From positions 2,480,001 through 2,544,000 of the forward strand of contig NC_014830.1 of the NCBI RefSeq assembly GCF_000184685.1: DNA of 64,000 bases. Reading direction: 5' to 3'. This document shows positions 30,204-39,979 of the stretch, one piece after another. Each line of letters opens with the position of its first letter. The first letter of the stretch is position 1. Made by a program: the position numbers and the translations under genes. This DNA is from Intrasporangium calvum DSM 43043. Lineage in GTDB: Bacteria > Actinomycetota > Actinomycetes > Actinomycetales > Dermatophilaceae. Under the pieces are notes generated by a model that saw only the letters and a program-made list of their open reading frames with translations, searched no databases and was not told where the DNA came from.

Positions 30204-31244
30204 TCAGGTGGTGAAGACCCGCTCGTCGATGAGGCGCTCCTTCACCTCGTTGCCGCGCGTGTGGAAGCGGCCGTGCTCGAAGTCCTTGGCGAACTCCAGC
30301 TCGACGTGGGCACGGCCGTGGCGGTTCTTCTCGACGGTGACGACGGTCCAGTCGCGGAACCGCTGGATGTTGCCGAGGTCATAGACGAGGTGCTCGCGCG
30401 AGACCACGTCGACCTTGTCGCTGACGATGAGCACGACGTCGGCCTCGTAGGCGAGCGACGACGTGCCCCGCAGGTCGTGGGTGCGCATCCGGTGGCCTGA
30501 GGCCAGCGCATCCTTGTCCGCGGCGGAGATGGCCACGATGGGAGCGCCGACCTCGAGAGCGAGGTCCTTGAGGCCCTCGACCGCGGCGGTCGTCCGCTCG
30601 TCCTCCGTCGTTCCGGGCACCGGGATCTTCTGGAGGTAGTCGACGAGGACCAGCGGCGCGGCCCCGGCTGCCACGGTGACCTCCCGCACCGTACGGGCGA
30701 TCTCGTCGAGGGTCGTCGTCGCTCCGGAGGACTCGTGCAGGTGCAGGCGCTCGCCGTAGCCGGTCAACGCGGCGTGGGCCTCACGTCCCCCGGTCAGTCC
30801 GGCGAGCAGGGCGTCGAGCGGGGCGCCCTGGGAGCCGGCTTCGAACGCCGCCCGGACCGAGTGGACGTCGGCGGCGTTGCTGATCCCGAAGGTGTCGACG
30901 GCTCCCGCGCCCTCGAGCGACTGCAGGGACTCCATGGCCTCCATCGAGATGAGCCGCTCGAGCAGCGTGTGGGCCTCGTGTTCATAGGAGAAGACGAGAG
31001 CGGTGCCACCGGCCGCGACGGCGTTCCGCGCGAACTGGAAACCCAAGGTCGTCTTCCCGTTGCCGGCAGCGCCACCGACGAGAACCAGCTCACCGGAGCG
31101 GAACCCGCCGGTCAGCGTGGCGTCCAGCGCGGCGAACCCCGTGGGGTGGACCGTGGCGCCGGCGGCGAGGCCCTGCCGGAGCACGTGATCGACCTCGGTG
31201 AGCAGGCTGCTCACCGACCGCGGCGGCTGCGAGGGTCCGGTCAC
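30204..31244 (-). CDS. Orphan DnaB-like RecA-fold ATPase (helicase C-terminal domain only)
   Basis: A 346-residue protein with the C-terminal ATPase domain of DnaB and no N-terminal primase-binding domain. The Walker A loop GGAAGNGKTT is at residues 57-66, VFSYEHEAHTLLERLISME follows, Walker B is LVLVDYLQKIP, and LRGTSSLAYEADVVLIVSD and VEKNRHGRAHVELEF are typical DnaB segments. GTG at 31244 follows AGGTGA at about 6 bases. The normal replicative DnaB is longer and its gene usually lies near rplI, so this is probably an accessory ATPase. Its role is unknown. Confidence 0.8.
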   Translation of the reverse strand: MTGPSQPPRSVSSLLTEVDHVLRQGLAAGATVHPTGFAALDATLTGGFRSGELVLVGGAAGNGKTTLGFQFARNAVAAGGTALVFSYEHEAHTLLERLISMEAMESLQSLEGAGAVDTFGISNAADVHSVRAAFEAGSQGAPLDALLAGLTGGREAHAALTGYGERLHLHESSGATTTLDEIARTVREVTVAAGAAPLVLVDYLQKIPVPGTTEDERTTAAVEGLKDLALEVGAPIVAISAADKDALASGHRMRTHDLRGTSSLAYEADVVLIVSDKVDVVSREHLVYDLGNIQRFRDWTVVTVEKNRHGRAHVELEFAKDFEHGRFHTRGNEVKERLIDERVFTT

Positions 31245-31285
31245 GGGGTCACCTGCACGGTTGCCATGGGGACGATTGGAGCACA

Positions 31286-31327
31286 GCCCGGCGAGCGGCC
31301 GCACCCGGTTCGACGATTCTGCCGGGC
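31286..31327 (-). terminator. Short hairpin after the SSADH gene
   Basis: GCCCGGC (31286-31292) and GCCGGGC (31321-31327) can pair, 9 bases after the stop of the aldehyde dehydrogenase gene. The 28-base loop and missing T run make this weak. Confidence 0.35.
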
Positions 31328-31335
31328 AGCTGACG

Positions 31336-32805
31336 TCAGAGCGCCAGGCCGACGTACTTGGTCTCGAGGTACTCCTCGATGCCCTCGAAGCCGCCCTCGC
31401 GCCCGACCCCGGACGACTTGACGCCGCCGAAGGGCGCCGCCGGGTTGGACACGATCCCCTGGTTGACCCCGACCATGCCGTACTCGAGCGCCTCAGCCGT
31501 GCTGATCGCCCGCGTGAGGTCCTTCGTGAAGAGGTAGGCGACGAGCCCGAACCGGGTGTGGTTGGCCAGACGGACGGCCTCCTCGTCGGTGCGGAACGTC
31601 GTGACCGGTGCGACGGGTCCGAAGATCTCCTCCTCGGACAGATCGGCCTCGACCGGGACGTCGGCGAGGACGGTCGGCTCGAAGAACCAGCCGGCCCCGT
31701 CCCGCGCGTTGCCGCCGACGACGACCCGGGCTCCCTTGGCGACGGCATCGTCGACGAGGGCCTTGACCTTGTCGCGCGACTTCTCGTCCACGAGCGGTCC
31801 GACGTCGACGCCGTCCTCCGTGCCGCGGCCGAGACGCAGCGCTCCCATCCGCTGCGCCAGCCGCTCGGAGAACTCGGTGGCGATGGACTCGTGCACATAG
31901 AACCGGTTGGCCGCCGTGCACGCCTCACCCATGTTGCGCATCTTGGCGAGCATCGCGCCGTCAACCGCCCGCTCGAGGTCGGCGTCGTCGAAGACGAGGA
32001 ACGGCGCGTTACCGCCGAGCTCCATCGAGACGCGCAGGATGCCCTCGGCCGCCTGCTCGATGAGCTTCTGGCCCACCGGGGTCGACCCCGTGAAGGTGAG
32101 CTTGCGCAGGCGCGGGTCGCGGATCATCGGCTCCATCACGGCGCCGGTGCGGCCGTGCGCCGTGGTGACGACGTTGAGGACGCCCTTGGGCAGCCCGAGC
32201 CCGTCGAGCAGGTCAGCGAGGGCCAGCATCGTCAGGGGGGTCTGGCCGGCCGGCTTGACGACCATGGTGCACCCGGCGGCGATGGCGGGGCCGATCTTGC
32301 GGGTGCCCATGGCGAGCGGGAAGTTCCACGGCGTGATCATCAGGGTCGGCCCGACCGGCTGCTTCATCGTCAGGAGTCGCGTGGCGCCGTTGGGCGCGAC
32401 GCCGTAGCGGCCGTGCACGCGGACCGCTTCCTCCGAGAACCAGCGGAAGAACTCCGCGCCGTAGGCGACCTCGGCCCGGCTCTCGGCCAGCGGCTTGCCC
32501 ATCTCCAGCGTCATGAGCATGGCGAACTCGTCGGCTCGCTCGACGATCTGCTCGTAGGCGGCGCGCAGCAGCTCGCCCCGGTCGCGCGGTGCCGTGCGGG
32601 CCCACGCGGGCTGGGCTGCCACGGCGGCGTCCAGCGCCGCGCGGCCGTCCTCGACCGTGGCGTCGGCCACGTGAGTCAGGATCTCGCCGGTGGCCGGGTC
32701 GTCGACGGCGAGGGTGGAGCCGTCTGAGCTGTCGCGCCACTCCCCCGCGATGAACAGGCCCTTGGGCACCGAGTCGAGCACGGACTGCTGCGTCACTGCT
32801 GTCAT
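31336..32805 (-). CDS. gabD: NAD(P)-dependent succinate-semialdehyde dehydrogenase
   Basis: A 489-residue aldehyde dehydrogenase. LTFTGSTPVGQKLIEQAAE, the general-base Glu in VSMELGGNAPFLVFDDADLE and the catalytic Cys in MGEACTAANRFYVHE are intact. Close resemblance to GabD-type SSADH and the linked polyamine genes suggest oxidation of succinate semialdehyde to succinate, the last step of putrescine/GABA breakdown. ATG at 32805 lies 7 bases after TAGGCT. It could accept other short semialdehydes. Confidence 0.88.
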   Translation of the reverse strand: MTAVTQQSVLDSVPKGLFIAGEWRDSSDGSTLAVDDPATGEILTHVADATVEDGRAALDAAVAAQPAWARTAPRDRGELLRAAYEQIVERADEFAMLMTLEMGKPLAESRAEVAYGAEFFRWFSEEAVRVHGRYGVAPNGATRLLTMKQPVGPTLMITPWNFPLAMGTRKIGPAIAAGCTMVVKPAGQTPLTMLALADLLDGLGLPKGVLNVVTTAHGRTGAVMEPMIRDPRLRKLTFTGSTPVGQKLIEQAAEGILRVSMELGGNAPFLVFDDADLERAVDGAMLAKMRNMGEACTAANRFYVHESIATEFSERLAQRMGALRLGRGTEDGVDVGPLVDEKSRDKVKALVDDAVAKGARVVVGGNARDGAGWFFEPTVLADVPVEADLSEEEIFGPVAPVTTFRTDEEAVRLANHTRFGLVAYLFTKDLTRAISTAEALEYGMVGVNQGIVSNPAAPFGGVKSSGVGREGGFEGIEEYLETKYVGLAL

Positions 32806-32883
32806 GCGTTCCAGCCTAGATCTGTCGTGGTGGGCCCGACGTCGGAGGGTGGGATACCGCGTCGGTCGGGATGGGCCGCGTCC

Positions 32884-34161
32884 TCACCGGTCCTCGAGCC
32901 CCCACGGGGACTCGTAGCCGGCTGGTTTGGGCGCGGCGAGCAGCTCGAGGAAGGGCTGCGCGTCGAAGGCCTCCGGGCCGAGCACGCCGGCGCCGGCCCA
33001 CGTCCCCCGAGCGAGCAGCTCGAGCGCGACGACGGGGTTGACGGCGGTCTGCCAGACGACGCACTGGGCGCCGTAGGTCTGCATCGACCACTCGTTGTCG
33101 ACGACGTGGTAGAGGTAGGTCCGCCGCGGCCGGCCGTCCTTCCCGGTGCCGGTCACCCAGAGTCCCGCGCACGTCTTGCCGGTCATCTGCGGGCCGATGG
33201 TCGCCGGGTCGGGCAGGCAGGCGGCGACGACATCGCGCGGGGAGACGTCCACCGGCCCGCTCGAGCTGGGGACGCGAACTTTCTCGGTCCGGTCGAGACC
33301 GAGGGTGTGGAGCGTCCTGAGGACGCCGATGAACTCGTCGCCGAGGCCGTACTTGAAGGTCACCCGCTTGGCATCGAGCCAGCGCGGCATGAGGAGGACC
33401 TCCTCGTGCTCGACGTTGACGCACTCGACCGGACCGATCCCTTCGGGGAACTCGAACACCTCCGGCTCGCTGAACGGCTCGGTCGTGAACCACCCATGGT
33501 CCTTCTCCCACACGACCGGTGGGTTGAGGCACTCCTCGATCGTGGTCCAGATGGAGAAGCTCGGGGCGAAGATCTCGTTGCCGACCTCGTCGTGCACGAC
33601 GAGGTTGGCCCCGTCCCGGGTGCCGAGCTCGTCGATCTCGCTGAACAGGTGGTCGCTGGCGTAGCGGGCGAACACGTCGGAGAGGCCCGGCTCGACGCCG
33701 ATGCCGACGAGGGCGAGCCGTCCCTCCGCCTCCCACTGGGCGGCGTGCGCGAACTGCTCGTCGCCGAGCTTGACGCCGACGGTGCCGTACGGGTCGGTCG
33801 GGTGACGCCGGGACAGGCTCATCGCCATGTCGAGGTAGTCGGCCCCCGCCGCGCGGGCGCCCTCGAAGATCGGCATGACGAACCGGGGGTCCACGGCATT
33901 GAACACGTGGGTGGCGCGGTGCTCCCGGGCGAGGGCCGTGACCGCGGCCGCGTCCGAGGCGTCCACCTGGGCGGCCACGAAGCGCGCCGGGCCGTCAGCC
34001 CCCCCGGGGGCCGTATGCCGCTGGGTCACCTCGCGCACGGTGCGCTCGGCCCGTGCCACGTCGTGGTCAGCCACGACCCAGAGGTCGAAGAAGTCGCGCT
34101 CGGCCGCGATGCGGGCAGCGGCGTCGCCCACGCCCCCCGAGCCGATCATGAGGACCCGCAT
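32884..34161 (-). CDS. Saccharopine dehydrogenase-like oxidoreductase
   Basis: A 425-residue NAD(P)-binding protein of the Lys9/saccharopine dehydrogenase-like family. The Rossmann motif MRVLMIGSGGVGDAAARIAAE starts the protein, ATHVFNAVDPRFVMPIFEGA and GIGVEPGLSDVFARYASDHL follow, and the C-terminal catalytic part contains EVFEFPEGIGPVECVNVEHEE. It lies 6 bases downstream of potC, so it is in the polyamine transport operon. Relatives include carboxynorspermidine and homospermidine-type synthases as well as lysine-pathway enzymes. A role in polyamine interconversion is plausible but not proven. Confidence 0.82.
   Translation of the reverse strand: MRVLMIGSGGVGDAAARIAAERDFFDLWVVADHDVARAERTVREVTQRHTAPGGADGPARFVAAQVDASDAAAVTALAREHRATHVFNAVDPRFVMPIFEGARAAGADYLDMAMSLSRRHPTDPYGTVGVKLGDEQFAHAAQWEAEGRLALVGIGVEPGLSDVFARYASDHLFSEIDELGTRDGANLVVHDEVGNEIFAPSFSIWTTIEECLNPPVVWEKDHGWFTTEPFSEPEVFEFPEGIGPVECVNVEHEEVLLMPRWLDAKRVTFKYGLGDEFIGVLRTLHTLGLDRTEKVRVPSSSGPVDVSPRDVVAACLPDPATIGPQMTGKTCAGLWVTGTGKDGRPRRTYLYHVVDNEWSMQTYGAQCVVWQTAVNPVVALELLARGTWAGAGVLGPEAFDAQPFLELLAAPKPAGYESPWGLEDR
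34013..34027 (+). repeat. Dispersed 15-base word, near copy in the saccharopine dehydrogenase-like gene
   Basis: GTATGCCGCTGGGTC shares the first 14 bases with the word. On the coding strand it gives Thr-Gln-Arg-His-Thr near residue 47. Confidence 0.65.
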
Positions 34162-34167
34162 GGAGGA

Positions 34168-34974
34168 TCAGGCCACCTGTCGGTTGCGTCGGTTGCTGAC
34201 CACCTGGCCGGCGATCACGACGGTCAGGGCGATGAGGAACATCACCGTGCCGATGACGTACACCTGCACCGGCACGCCGCGGGCCGAGGCGCCCCAGACG
34301 TACATCGGGAAGGTGATGGAGCTCGGACTGGCGTTGAAGTTGGTGATGATGTAGTCGTCGAAGCTGAGCGAGAAGGCAAGCAGCGCCCCGGCGGCGATGC
34401 CCGGCGCGGACAACGGCAGCGTCACCCGCAGGAACGTCTGGAACGGCGTCGCACCGAGGTCGGCGGCCGCCTCCTCCAACCGTGGGTCGAGGGTGGCGAC
34501 CCGTGCCTTGACCGCGACGACGACGAACGAGATGCAGAACATGATGTGTGCGATGAGGATCGCGAGCGGTCCCGTCGGCAGGCCCATCATGAGGAAGAGC
34601 GTCAGCAGGCTCGAGCCCATGACGACCTCGGGGGTGGCCATCGGCATGAAGATGAGCAGGTTGGTGCCGGACCGGCCCCGGAACCGGTAGCGCCCCAGCG
34701 CGAACGCGATCATCGTGCCGAGCACGGTCGCGACGAGCGAGGCGGTGATCCCGATCCGCAGGCTGAGCCCGACGGCGTCGCAGATGCCCGGTGTGCCGCA
34801 CGGGTTGGTCCACCCGTCGGTGGAGAACCGGTTGAAGTTGTAGTTGAACTTGCCCTCGGGGTCGTTGAAGGAGAACACCGCGACGATGACGTTGGGCACG
34901 AGCAGGTAGGCCAGCACGACGAGCGCGGCGAAGGCGACGAGGTGGCGGCGGACCCAGTTGATGATCGCATCCAT
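34168..34974 (-). CDS. potC: Spermidine/putrescine ABC transporter permease (PotC type)
   Basis: A 268-residue inner-membrane permease with about six membrane segments. The cytoplasmic EAA loop reads LEEAAADLGATPFQTFLRVT followed by LPLSAPGIAAGALLAFSLS, and it contacts the PotA ATPase. SFDDYIITNFN is a segment often seen in PotC/YdcV-type permeases. It is one base downstream of the potB stop and belongs to the potD-potA-potB-potC operon. Confidence 0.9.
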   Translation of the reverse strand: MDAIINWVRRHLVAFAALVVLAYLLVPNVIVAVFSFNDPEGKFNYNFNRFSTDGWTNPCGTPGICDAVGLSLRIGITASLVATVLGTMIAFALGRYRFRGRSGTNLLIFMPMATPEVVMGSSLLTLFLMMGLPTGPLAILIAHIMFCISFVVVAVKARVATLDPRLEEAAADLGATPFQTFLRVTLPLSAPGIAAGALLAFSLSFDDYIITNFNASPSSITFPMYVWGASARGVPVQVYVIGTVMFLIALTVVIAGQVVSNRRNRQVA

Positions 34975-34975
34975 G

Positions 34976-35905
34976 TCAGAGCAGCTCCTCGGTCCCGGCC
35001 TTGCGCACGTAGAGGGCGACGAGCGTGACGATGATGAGGAGCAGGACGAACGACAGGGCCGCGGCGAGCGGGTAGTCGAGGACCCGCAGGAACTGGCTGT
35101 CGATGACCGAGCCGATCATCGTCGTCTGGGTGTTGCCGAGGAGTCGCGCGTTGATGAAGTCACCGCTCGCCGGGATGAAGGTGAGCAGGGTGCCGGCGAC
35201 GACCCCGGGCAGCGACAGGGGCCAGGTGACTCGGCGGAAGGCCTGCATGGGGGTCGCGTAGAGGTCCCCGGCCGCCTCGAGCAGCCGGGGGTCGAGCCGC
35301 TCGAGCGAGGCGTAGAGCGGCAGGATCATGAACGGCAGGAAGTTGTAGGTCAGCCCCATGACCACGGCGAACGGGGAGAAGAGCAGCGAGTCGGTCGACG
35401 TGAGGCCGACCGCCTGCAACGCGTCGGTGATGCCGAGCTGCTGGGCCCACTGGGTGACGACCCAGTTGTCCGACAGGATCGTCTTCCAGGCGAGCGTCCT
35501 GATCAGGAAGCTCGTGAAGAAGGGGGCGATGACGAGGACGAGGACGATGTTCTTCCACCGGCCGGCCTTCTGGGCGATGAAGTAGGCCAGCGGATAGCCG
35601 AGGAGCAGCGCGAGCACCGTCGCGAGGGCGGCGTAGGTCAGCGAGCGGACCATGTGCGGCCAGTACCGGCTGAAGGCCTCCGCGTAGATGCCGACGTTGC
35701 CGGTGAACACGTAGCCCTCGTCGATGTTGCCCTCCTGGAGGGACTGCGACGCCAGGGTGATCATGGGCAGGACGAAGAAGACGGACAACCACAGCAGGCC
35801 GGGCAGCAGCAGGGCGTAGGGCACCCAGTTGCGGCGGGTGGGGCTGGGCGCGCTGCCGGTGGCGAGCGGACTGGTGAGGGACCCGGAGGTCGCCGCCTCA
35901 GACAT
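34976..35905 (-). CDS. potB: Spermidine/putrescine ABC transporter permease (PotB type)
   Basis: A 309-residue permease with an N-terminal cytoplasmic tail, then PYALLLPGLLWLSVFFVLPM as the first membrane segment. The EAA loop is LLEAAGDLYATPMQAFRRVT and NFLPFMILPLYASLERLDPR precedes it. It overlaps potA by 8 bases. With PotC it should form the membrane channel for polyamine uptake. Confidence 0.9.
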   Translation of the reverse strand: MSEAATSGSLTSPLATGSAPSPTRRNWVPYALLLPGLLWLSVFFVLPMITLASQSLQEGNIDEGYVFTGNVGIYAEAFSRYWPHMVRSLTYAALATVLALLLGYPLAYFIAQKAGRWKNIVLVLVIAPFFTSFLIRTLAWKTILSDNWVVTQWAQQLGITDALQAVGLTSTDSLLFSPFAVVMGLTYNFLPFMILPLYASLERLDPRLLEAAGDLYATPMQAFRRVTWPLSLPGVVAGTLLTFIPASGDFINARLLGNTQTTMIGSVIDSQFLRVLDYPLAAALSFVLLLIIVTLVALYVRKAGTEELL

Positions 35906-37016
35906 CGTCCTCGACCACCGCTCCCGCCTCCGCGTCCTGCGAGGCGTCGAGGGCGAAGCCGTGCTCGGCCGCCCAGGAGACGGTCACGTCCTCGCCGAGC
36001 GACGCCCGGGCCGACCCGTCGTTCTGCTGCACCACGGTGAGCTCGCGACCCCAGGGCATCCGGACGATGTACTGGATCGCGACTCCGGTGAAGGAGACGT
36101 CCCGGACCGTGCCGCGCAGCCGGTTGGGCCCGCCGACCTCACCGAGCCGCAGCTTCTCCGGGCGGACCCCGAGCCACACGTCGCTCGCGCCCGCCGGCAG
36201 ATGGTCCGTGGCCACCTCGAGGTCGGCGTCATGACTGCGCACCAGGGTGATGCCGTCGCGTGGCGAGCCGGGCACGACCTCGGCTCGCAGGAGGTTGGAC
36301 TGCCCGAGGAAGTTCGCGACGAAGGTCGAGTGCGGCTTCTCGTAGAGGGTGGCGGGGTCGCCGATCTGCTCGACGAAGCCGGCGTTCATGACCGCGATGG
36401 TGTCGGCCATGGTCATGGCCTCCTCCTGGTCATGGGTGACGTGGATGAAGGTGAGTCCGACCTCCTGCTGGATCCGTTTGAGCTCGATCTGCATCTGCCG
36501 GCGCAGCTTGAGGTCGAGCGCCCCGAGCGGCTCGTCGAGCAGGAGGACGTCGGGCCGGTTGACGAGGGCCCGCGCCAGGGCCACCCGCTGCTGCATCCCG
36601 CCGGACAGCTGGACCGGCTTGCGGCCGCCGAGGCCCTCGAGCTGGACGAGCTCGAGCGCCTCGGTGGCCTTGCGTCGGGCGTCCTTGTCGCCGCGGCGCT
36701 TGAGTCCGAACATGACGTTGTCGAGCACGGTCATGTGGGGGAAGAGGGCATACGACTGGAAGACCGTGTTGACGTTGCGCTGGTGCGCCTTCGTCGCCGT
36801 GATGTCCTGGTCGCCGATGCGGATCGACCCGGCCGTCGGCGCCTCGAGTCCCGCGATCATCCGCAACGTCGTCGTCTTGCCGCACCCGGACGGGCCAAGC
36901 AGGGCGAAGAAGGAGCCCTGCGGGATCGTCAGGTCCATCGGCTGGACCGCGGTGAAGGTGCCGAACGTCTTGGTGAGCGCGACCAGGTGCAGGTCGCCCT
37001 TGCGGGTCTCTCCCAT
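35898..37016 (-). CDS. potA: Polyamine ABC transporter ATP-binding protein (PotA type)
   Basis: A 372-residue ABC ATPase: Walker [19 protein letters not shown] near residue 42, signature [16 protein letters not shown], Walker [13 protein letters not shown] and the H-loop [12 protein letters not shown]. The last third is a TOBE-type regulatory domain. ATG at 37016 overlaps the potD stop by one base (TGATG). It energises import of putrescine or spermidine through PotB/PotC. An upstream in-frame extension lies in potD and is not coding. Confidence 0.93.
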   Translation of the reverse strand: MGETRKGDLHLVALTKTFGTFTAVQPMDLTIPQGSFFALLGPSGCGKTTTLRMIAGLEAPTAGSIRIGDQDITATKAHQRNVNTVFQSYALFPHMTVLDNVMFGLKRRGDKDARRKATEALELVQLEGLGGRKPVQLSGGMQQRVALARALVNRPDVLLLDEPLGALDLKLRRQMQIELKRIQQEVGLTFIHVTHDQEEAMTMADTIAVMNAGFVEQIGDPATLYEKPHSTFVANFLGQSNLLRAEVVPGSPRDGITLVRSHDADLEVATDHLPAGASDVWLGVRPEKLRLGEVGGPNRLRGTVRDVSFTGVAIQYIVRMPWGRELTVVQQNDGSARASLGEDVTVSWAAEHGFALDASQDAEAGAVVEDDV

Positions 37017-38278
37017 CAGCCCGTGACGATGGACTGGAAGGCGCGGTTGTACTTGGTCTCCTCGTCGGGGGTCAGTCCGCGGAACACGTGCGCGCGGCTG
37101 AGGACGTCGGGGGTCGGTGCGATGAGCGGGTTCTCGCCGAGCTCGGCGTCGATCTTGACCAGCTCGTCGCGCGCCCCCTTGACCGGCGGGATGTAGTTGA
37201 CCCACGCCGCGACCTCGGCCATGACCTTCGGGTCGTAGTAGTAGTTGATCAGCAGCTCGGCGTTCTTCTTGTGCTGCGCCATCGCCGGGATGACGAAGTT
37301 GTCCGACCAGATGGTGAAGCCCTTCTCGGGCAGTGCGTACTGGATGTTCTCGTCGTCGAACTGGAGCTGGACGACGTCGCCGGTCCACGCGACACAGGCG
37401 GCGATGTCGCCCTTGGCCAGCCCGTCGGTGTACTCGTTGCCGGTGAACTTGAGGATCTGCTCGGAGTCCTTGGCCTGCTGGATCATCTCGAGCGCGGCGT
37501 CGAAGTCGGCGTCCGTGAAGCTGGCCGGGTCCTTGCCCTGCTCGAGCAGGACGAGTCCGACGGTGTCACGCATCTCGGTGAGGAGCGTGACCTTGCCCTT
37601 GAGTGCGGGGTCGGTGAGCAGCTGGGTGATCGACTCGATCTTCTTTCCGCCGGTCGCCTTGAGGTTGTAGCCGATCCCGGCGAACCCGCTCTGCCACGGG
37701 AGCGAGTAGACGCGCCCCGGGTCGAACTCGACGTTCTTGAGGGAGTCCTCGAGGTTGCCCGCGTTGGGGATGTTGGCGAGGTCGAGCTTCTGGACGTACC
37801 CCTGGCGGATGAGCCGGGCGACGAGCCAGTCGGTCGAGCACCACACGTCGCGCCCGGTGTCCTGGCCTCCCTCGAGCAGGGGCCGCACCTTGGCGTAGAA
37901 CTCGTCGTTGTCGAGGTAGTCCTCGGTGTAGTTGACCTTGATCCCCGTCTCCTTGGTGAAGGCGTCGATCGTCGGTCGCGACTTTCCGTCGTCGGTGACG
38001 TCGATGTACTCGGTCCAGTTGGACCAGTTGACGATCTTCTCGGTGTCGCTCAGGTCCTGGGCGGCCTTCGCCGTCGGGGCCGCGGACGTGGCCCCGGTGC
38101 CCCCCGTGGCGGGTGTCGTCGGGTTGCGCCCCTCCGACCCGCAGGCCGCGAGGAACGCCGCAGCGCTGAGCCCCGCGGCTCCCATCATCGCCGACCGGCG
38201 GCTGACGAGGCCACGGGCGAGGGCCGCACGGAAGGCGAGGTTGTCGGAGGCCGCTGGCTGGCGGTTGGAGTTGTTCAT
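37016..38278 (-). CDS. potD: Polyamine ABC transporter substrate-binding lipoprotein (PotD type)
   Basis: A 420-residue extracytoplasmic solute-binding protein. The N terminus has a twin-arginine-like [20 protein letters not shown] leading to a lipobox Cys at residue 46, so it may be a Tat-exported lipoprotein. The mature part includes [35 protein letters not shown] and [19 protein letters not shown], typical of PotD/PotF. It is the first gene of the transporter operon and follows an inverted pair of the dispersed word. Confidence 0.9.
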   Translation of the reverse strand: MNNSNRQPAASDNLAFRAALARGLVSRRSAMMGAAGLSAAAFLAACGSEGRNPTTPATGGTGATSAAPTAKAAQDLSDTEKIVNWSNWTEYIDVTDDGKSRPTIDAFTKETGIKVNYTEDYLDNDEFYAKVRPLLEGGQDTGRDVWCSTDWLVARLIRQGYVQKLDLANIPNAGNLEDSLKNVEFDPGRVYSLPWQSGFAGIGYNLKATGGKKIESITQLLTDPALKGKVTLLTEMRDTVGLVLLEQGKDPASFTDADFDAALEMIQQAKDSEQILKFTGNEYTDGLAKGDIAACVAWTGDVVQLQFDDENIQYALPEKGFTIWSDNFVIPAMAQHKKNAELLINYYYDPKVMAEVAAWVNYIPPVKGARDELVKIDAELGENPLIAPTPDVLSRAHVFRGLTPDEETKYNRAFQSIVTG

Positions 38279-38323
38279 GAGGTGCTCCCGGGGTGAAAGC
38301 GAAGGGGTGGGGGGAAACGGGTC

Positions 38324-38385
38324 CGTATGCCGCTGAGCTGGCTCTCGAGGTGAGCTGACCCGGGGAGCGAGCCCAGCGGCATACG
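38324..38385. repeat. Inverted pair of the dispersed word (hairpin) after the aldehyde dehydrogenase gene
   Basis: GTATGCCGCTGAGCT at 38325-38339 (one mismatch) and an exact reverse copy AGCCCAGCGGCATAC at 38370-38384 face each other. Together with flanking bases they form a stem of about 17 base pairs with one mismatch. It lies 32 bases after the stop of the aldehyde dehydrogenase gene and upstream of potD. Confidence 0.8.
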
Positions 38386-38417
38386 GCTCAGTGACTGCTC
38401 ACGACCGACTCAGGTGC

Positions 38418-39866
38418 TCATGAGTTGATGTTGGCCATGACGTGCTTGATGCGCGTGTAGTCCTCGAACCCGTACATCGACAGGTCCTTGCCGTAGCCGC
38501 TGTGCTTGAAACCCCCGTGTGGCATCTCGGCGACGATCGGAATGTGGGTGTTGATCCAGACAGCCCCGAAGTCGAGCCGCTTGCTGACCCGCATCGCGCG
38601 CCCGAAGTCCCGCGTCCACACGCTGGAGGCGAGGCCGTACCTGACGTCGTTGGCCCACGCGACGGCGACGTCCTCGTCGGTGAACTGCTGGACCGTGATG
38701 ACGGGCCCGAAGATCTCGTTCTGGATCTGCTCGTCCTGCTGCTCGAGGCCGGCGAGCACCGTCGGCTCGAAGAAGAAGCCCTCGCCGAGGCTCTTGACGC
38801 GGGAGCCACCGGCGACGATGCGCGCGTGGTCCGGGAGCCGGTCGATGAAGCCCGACACGTGCGCGACCTGGTTGGCATTGTTGACCGGCCCGAACGCCGC
38901 GTCGGGGTCGTCCGGCATGCCGACCTTGACGGAGGAGGCGGCGTACTCGCCGAGGGCGGCGACGAAGTCGTCGTGGATCCGCGGTCCGGCCAGGACCCGG
39001 GTCGCCGCCGTGCAGTCCTGCCCGGCGTTGAAGTACCCGGCGCCCGCGATGCCCTCGACGGCCGCCTCGATGTCGGCGTCGTCGAAGACGATGACCGGAG
39101 CCTTCCCACCGAGCTCGAGGTGGACCCGCTTGAGCTTGTGGGCGGCGCTCTCGGCGACCTGCATGCCGGCGCGGACCGACCCGGTGATCGCCACGAGGGA
39201 CGGGGTGTCGTGCTCGACGAGCAGCCGCCCCGTCTCACGGTCGCCGGTGACGACGTTGAAGGTGCCCTCGGGCAGGAACTCGGCGGCCACCTCGGCGAGG
39301 AGCAGGGTCGTCTCGGGAGTCGTGTCCGACGGCTTGAGGACGATCGTGTTGCCCGCGGCGAGCGCCGGCGCGATCTTCCACATCGCCATCATCATCGGGT
39401 AGTTCCAGGGAGTGACCTGGCCGACGACGCCGATCGGCTCGCGGCGGATCCACGAGGTGTGGCCGGCCATGTACTCCCCGGCCGCCCGGCCCTCGAGGAC
39501 CCGGGCCGCGCCGGCGAAGAAGCGCAGCTGGTCGACCATCGGCGGCACCTCCTCGGACGCGGTCAGCGCGTGGGGCTTGCCGGTGTTCTCCGCCTCGAGC
39601 CGGACGAAGTCGTCCGCGCGGGCCTCGATCGCGTCGGCGAACTTGAGCAGGGCCTGCTGCCGCTCGCTCGGCGTCGTCTCACCCCACGTCTCGAACGCCT
39701 TCGACGCCGCGGCGTAGGCCCGGTCGACGTCTGCGGCGGAGCTGACCGGGGCCTTTGCGACCACGGAGGCCGTCGCGGGGTTGACGATGTCGGTCGTGGT
39801 GTCGGCGTCAGGGTCGACGTACTGGCCACCGATGAAGTTGCGGAGCTGGCGAACCTCGGAAGTCAT
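38418..39866 (-). CDS. Gamma-aminobutyraldehyde dehydrogenase (aldehyde dehydrogenase family)
   Basis: A 482-residue aldehyde dehydrogenase. [40 protein letters not shown] (base Glu) and [20 protein letters not shown] (catalytic Cys) are present. It most resembles aminobutyraldehyde/1-pyrroline dehydrogenases, which turn 4-aminobutanal into GABA after deamination of putrescine. ATG at 39866 lies 6 bases after TAGAGT. It is divergent from the Lrp gene, with a shared control region, and precedes the pot operon. Confidence 0.87.
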   Translation of the reverse strand: MTSEVRQLRNFIGGQYVDPDADTTTDIVNPATASVVAKAPVSSAADVDRAYAAASKAFETWGETTPSERQQALLKFADAIEARADDFVRLEAENTGKPHALTASEEVPPMVDQLRFFAGAARVLEGRAAGEYMAGHTSWIRREPIGVVGQVTPWNYPMMMAMWKIAPALAAGNTIVLKPSDTTPETTLLLAEVAAEFLPEGTFNVVTGDRETGRLLVEHDTPSLVAITGSVRAGMQVAESAAHKLKRVHLELGGKAPVIVFDDADIEAAVEGIAGAGYFNAGQDCTAATRVLAGPRIHDDFVAALGEYAASSVKVGMPDDPDAAFGPVNNANQVAHVSGFIDRLPDHARIVAGGSRVKSLGEGFFFEPTVLAGLEQQDEQIQNEIFGPVITVQQFTDEDVAVAWANDVRYGLASSVWTRDFGRAMRVSKRLDFGAVWINTHIPIVAEMPHGGFKHSGYGKDLSMYGFEDYTRIKHVMANINS

Positions 39867-39891
39867 GCGGGAACTCTAACCGCGCGGCCTC

Positions 39892-39931
39892 CTGATTCGG
39901 AATAGATGCGTCAATCAATCTTCGGAATCAG
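39892..39931. promoter_or_regulatory. Probable Lrp operator in the divergent control region
   Basis: CTGATTC (39892-39898) and GAATCAG (39925-39931) form an inverted repeat, and TTCGGAAT occurs as a direct repeat at 39896-39903 and 39921-39928. The segment is AT-rich compared with its surroundings and lies between the divergent aldehyde dehydrogenase and Lrp genes. Control by the neighbouring Lrp protein is an inference from position. Confidence 0.5.
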
Positions 39932-39979
39932 TTGTCGCCTGCCTTGCCAACCGCGTGATCCACCCGTCAAGATCAAGCC

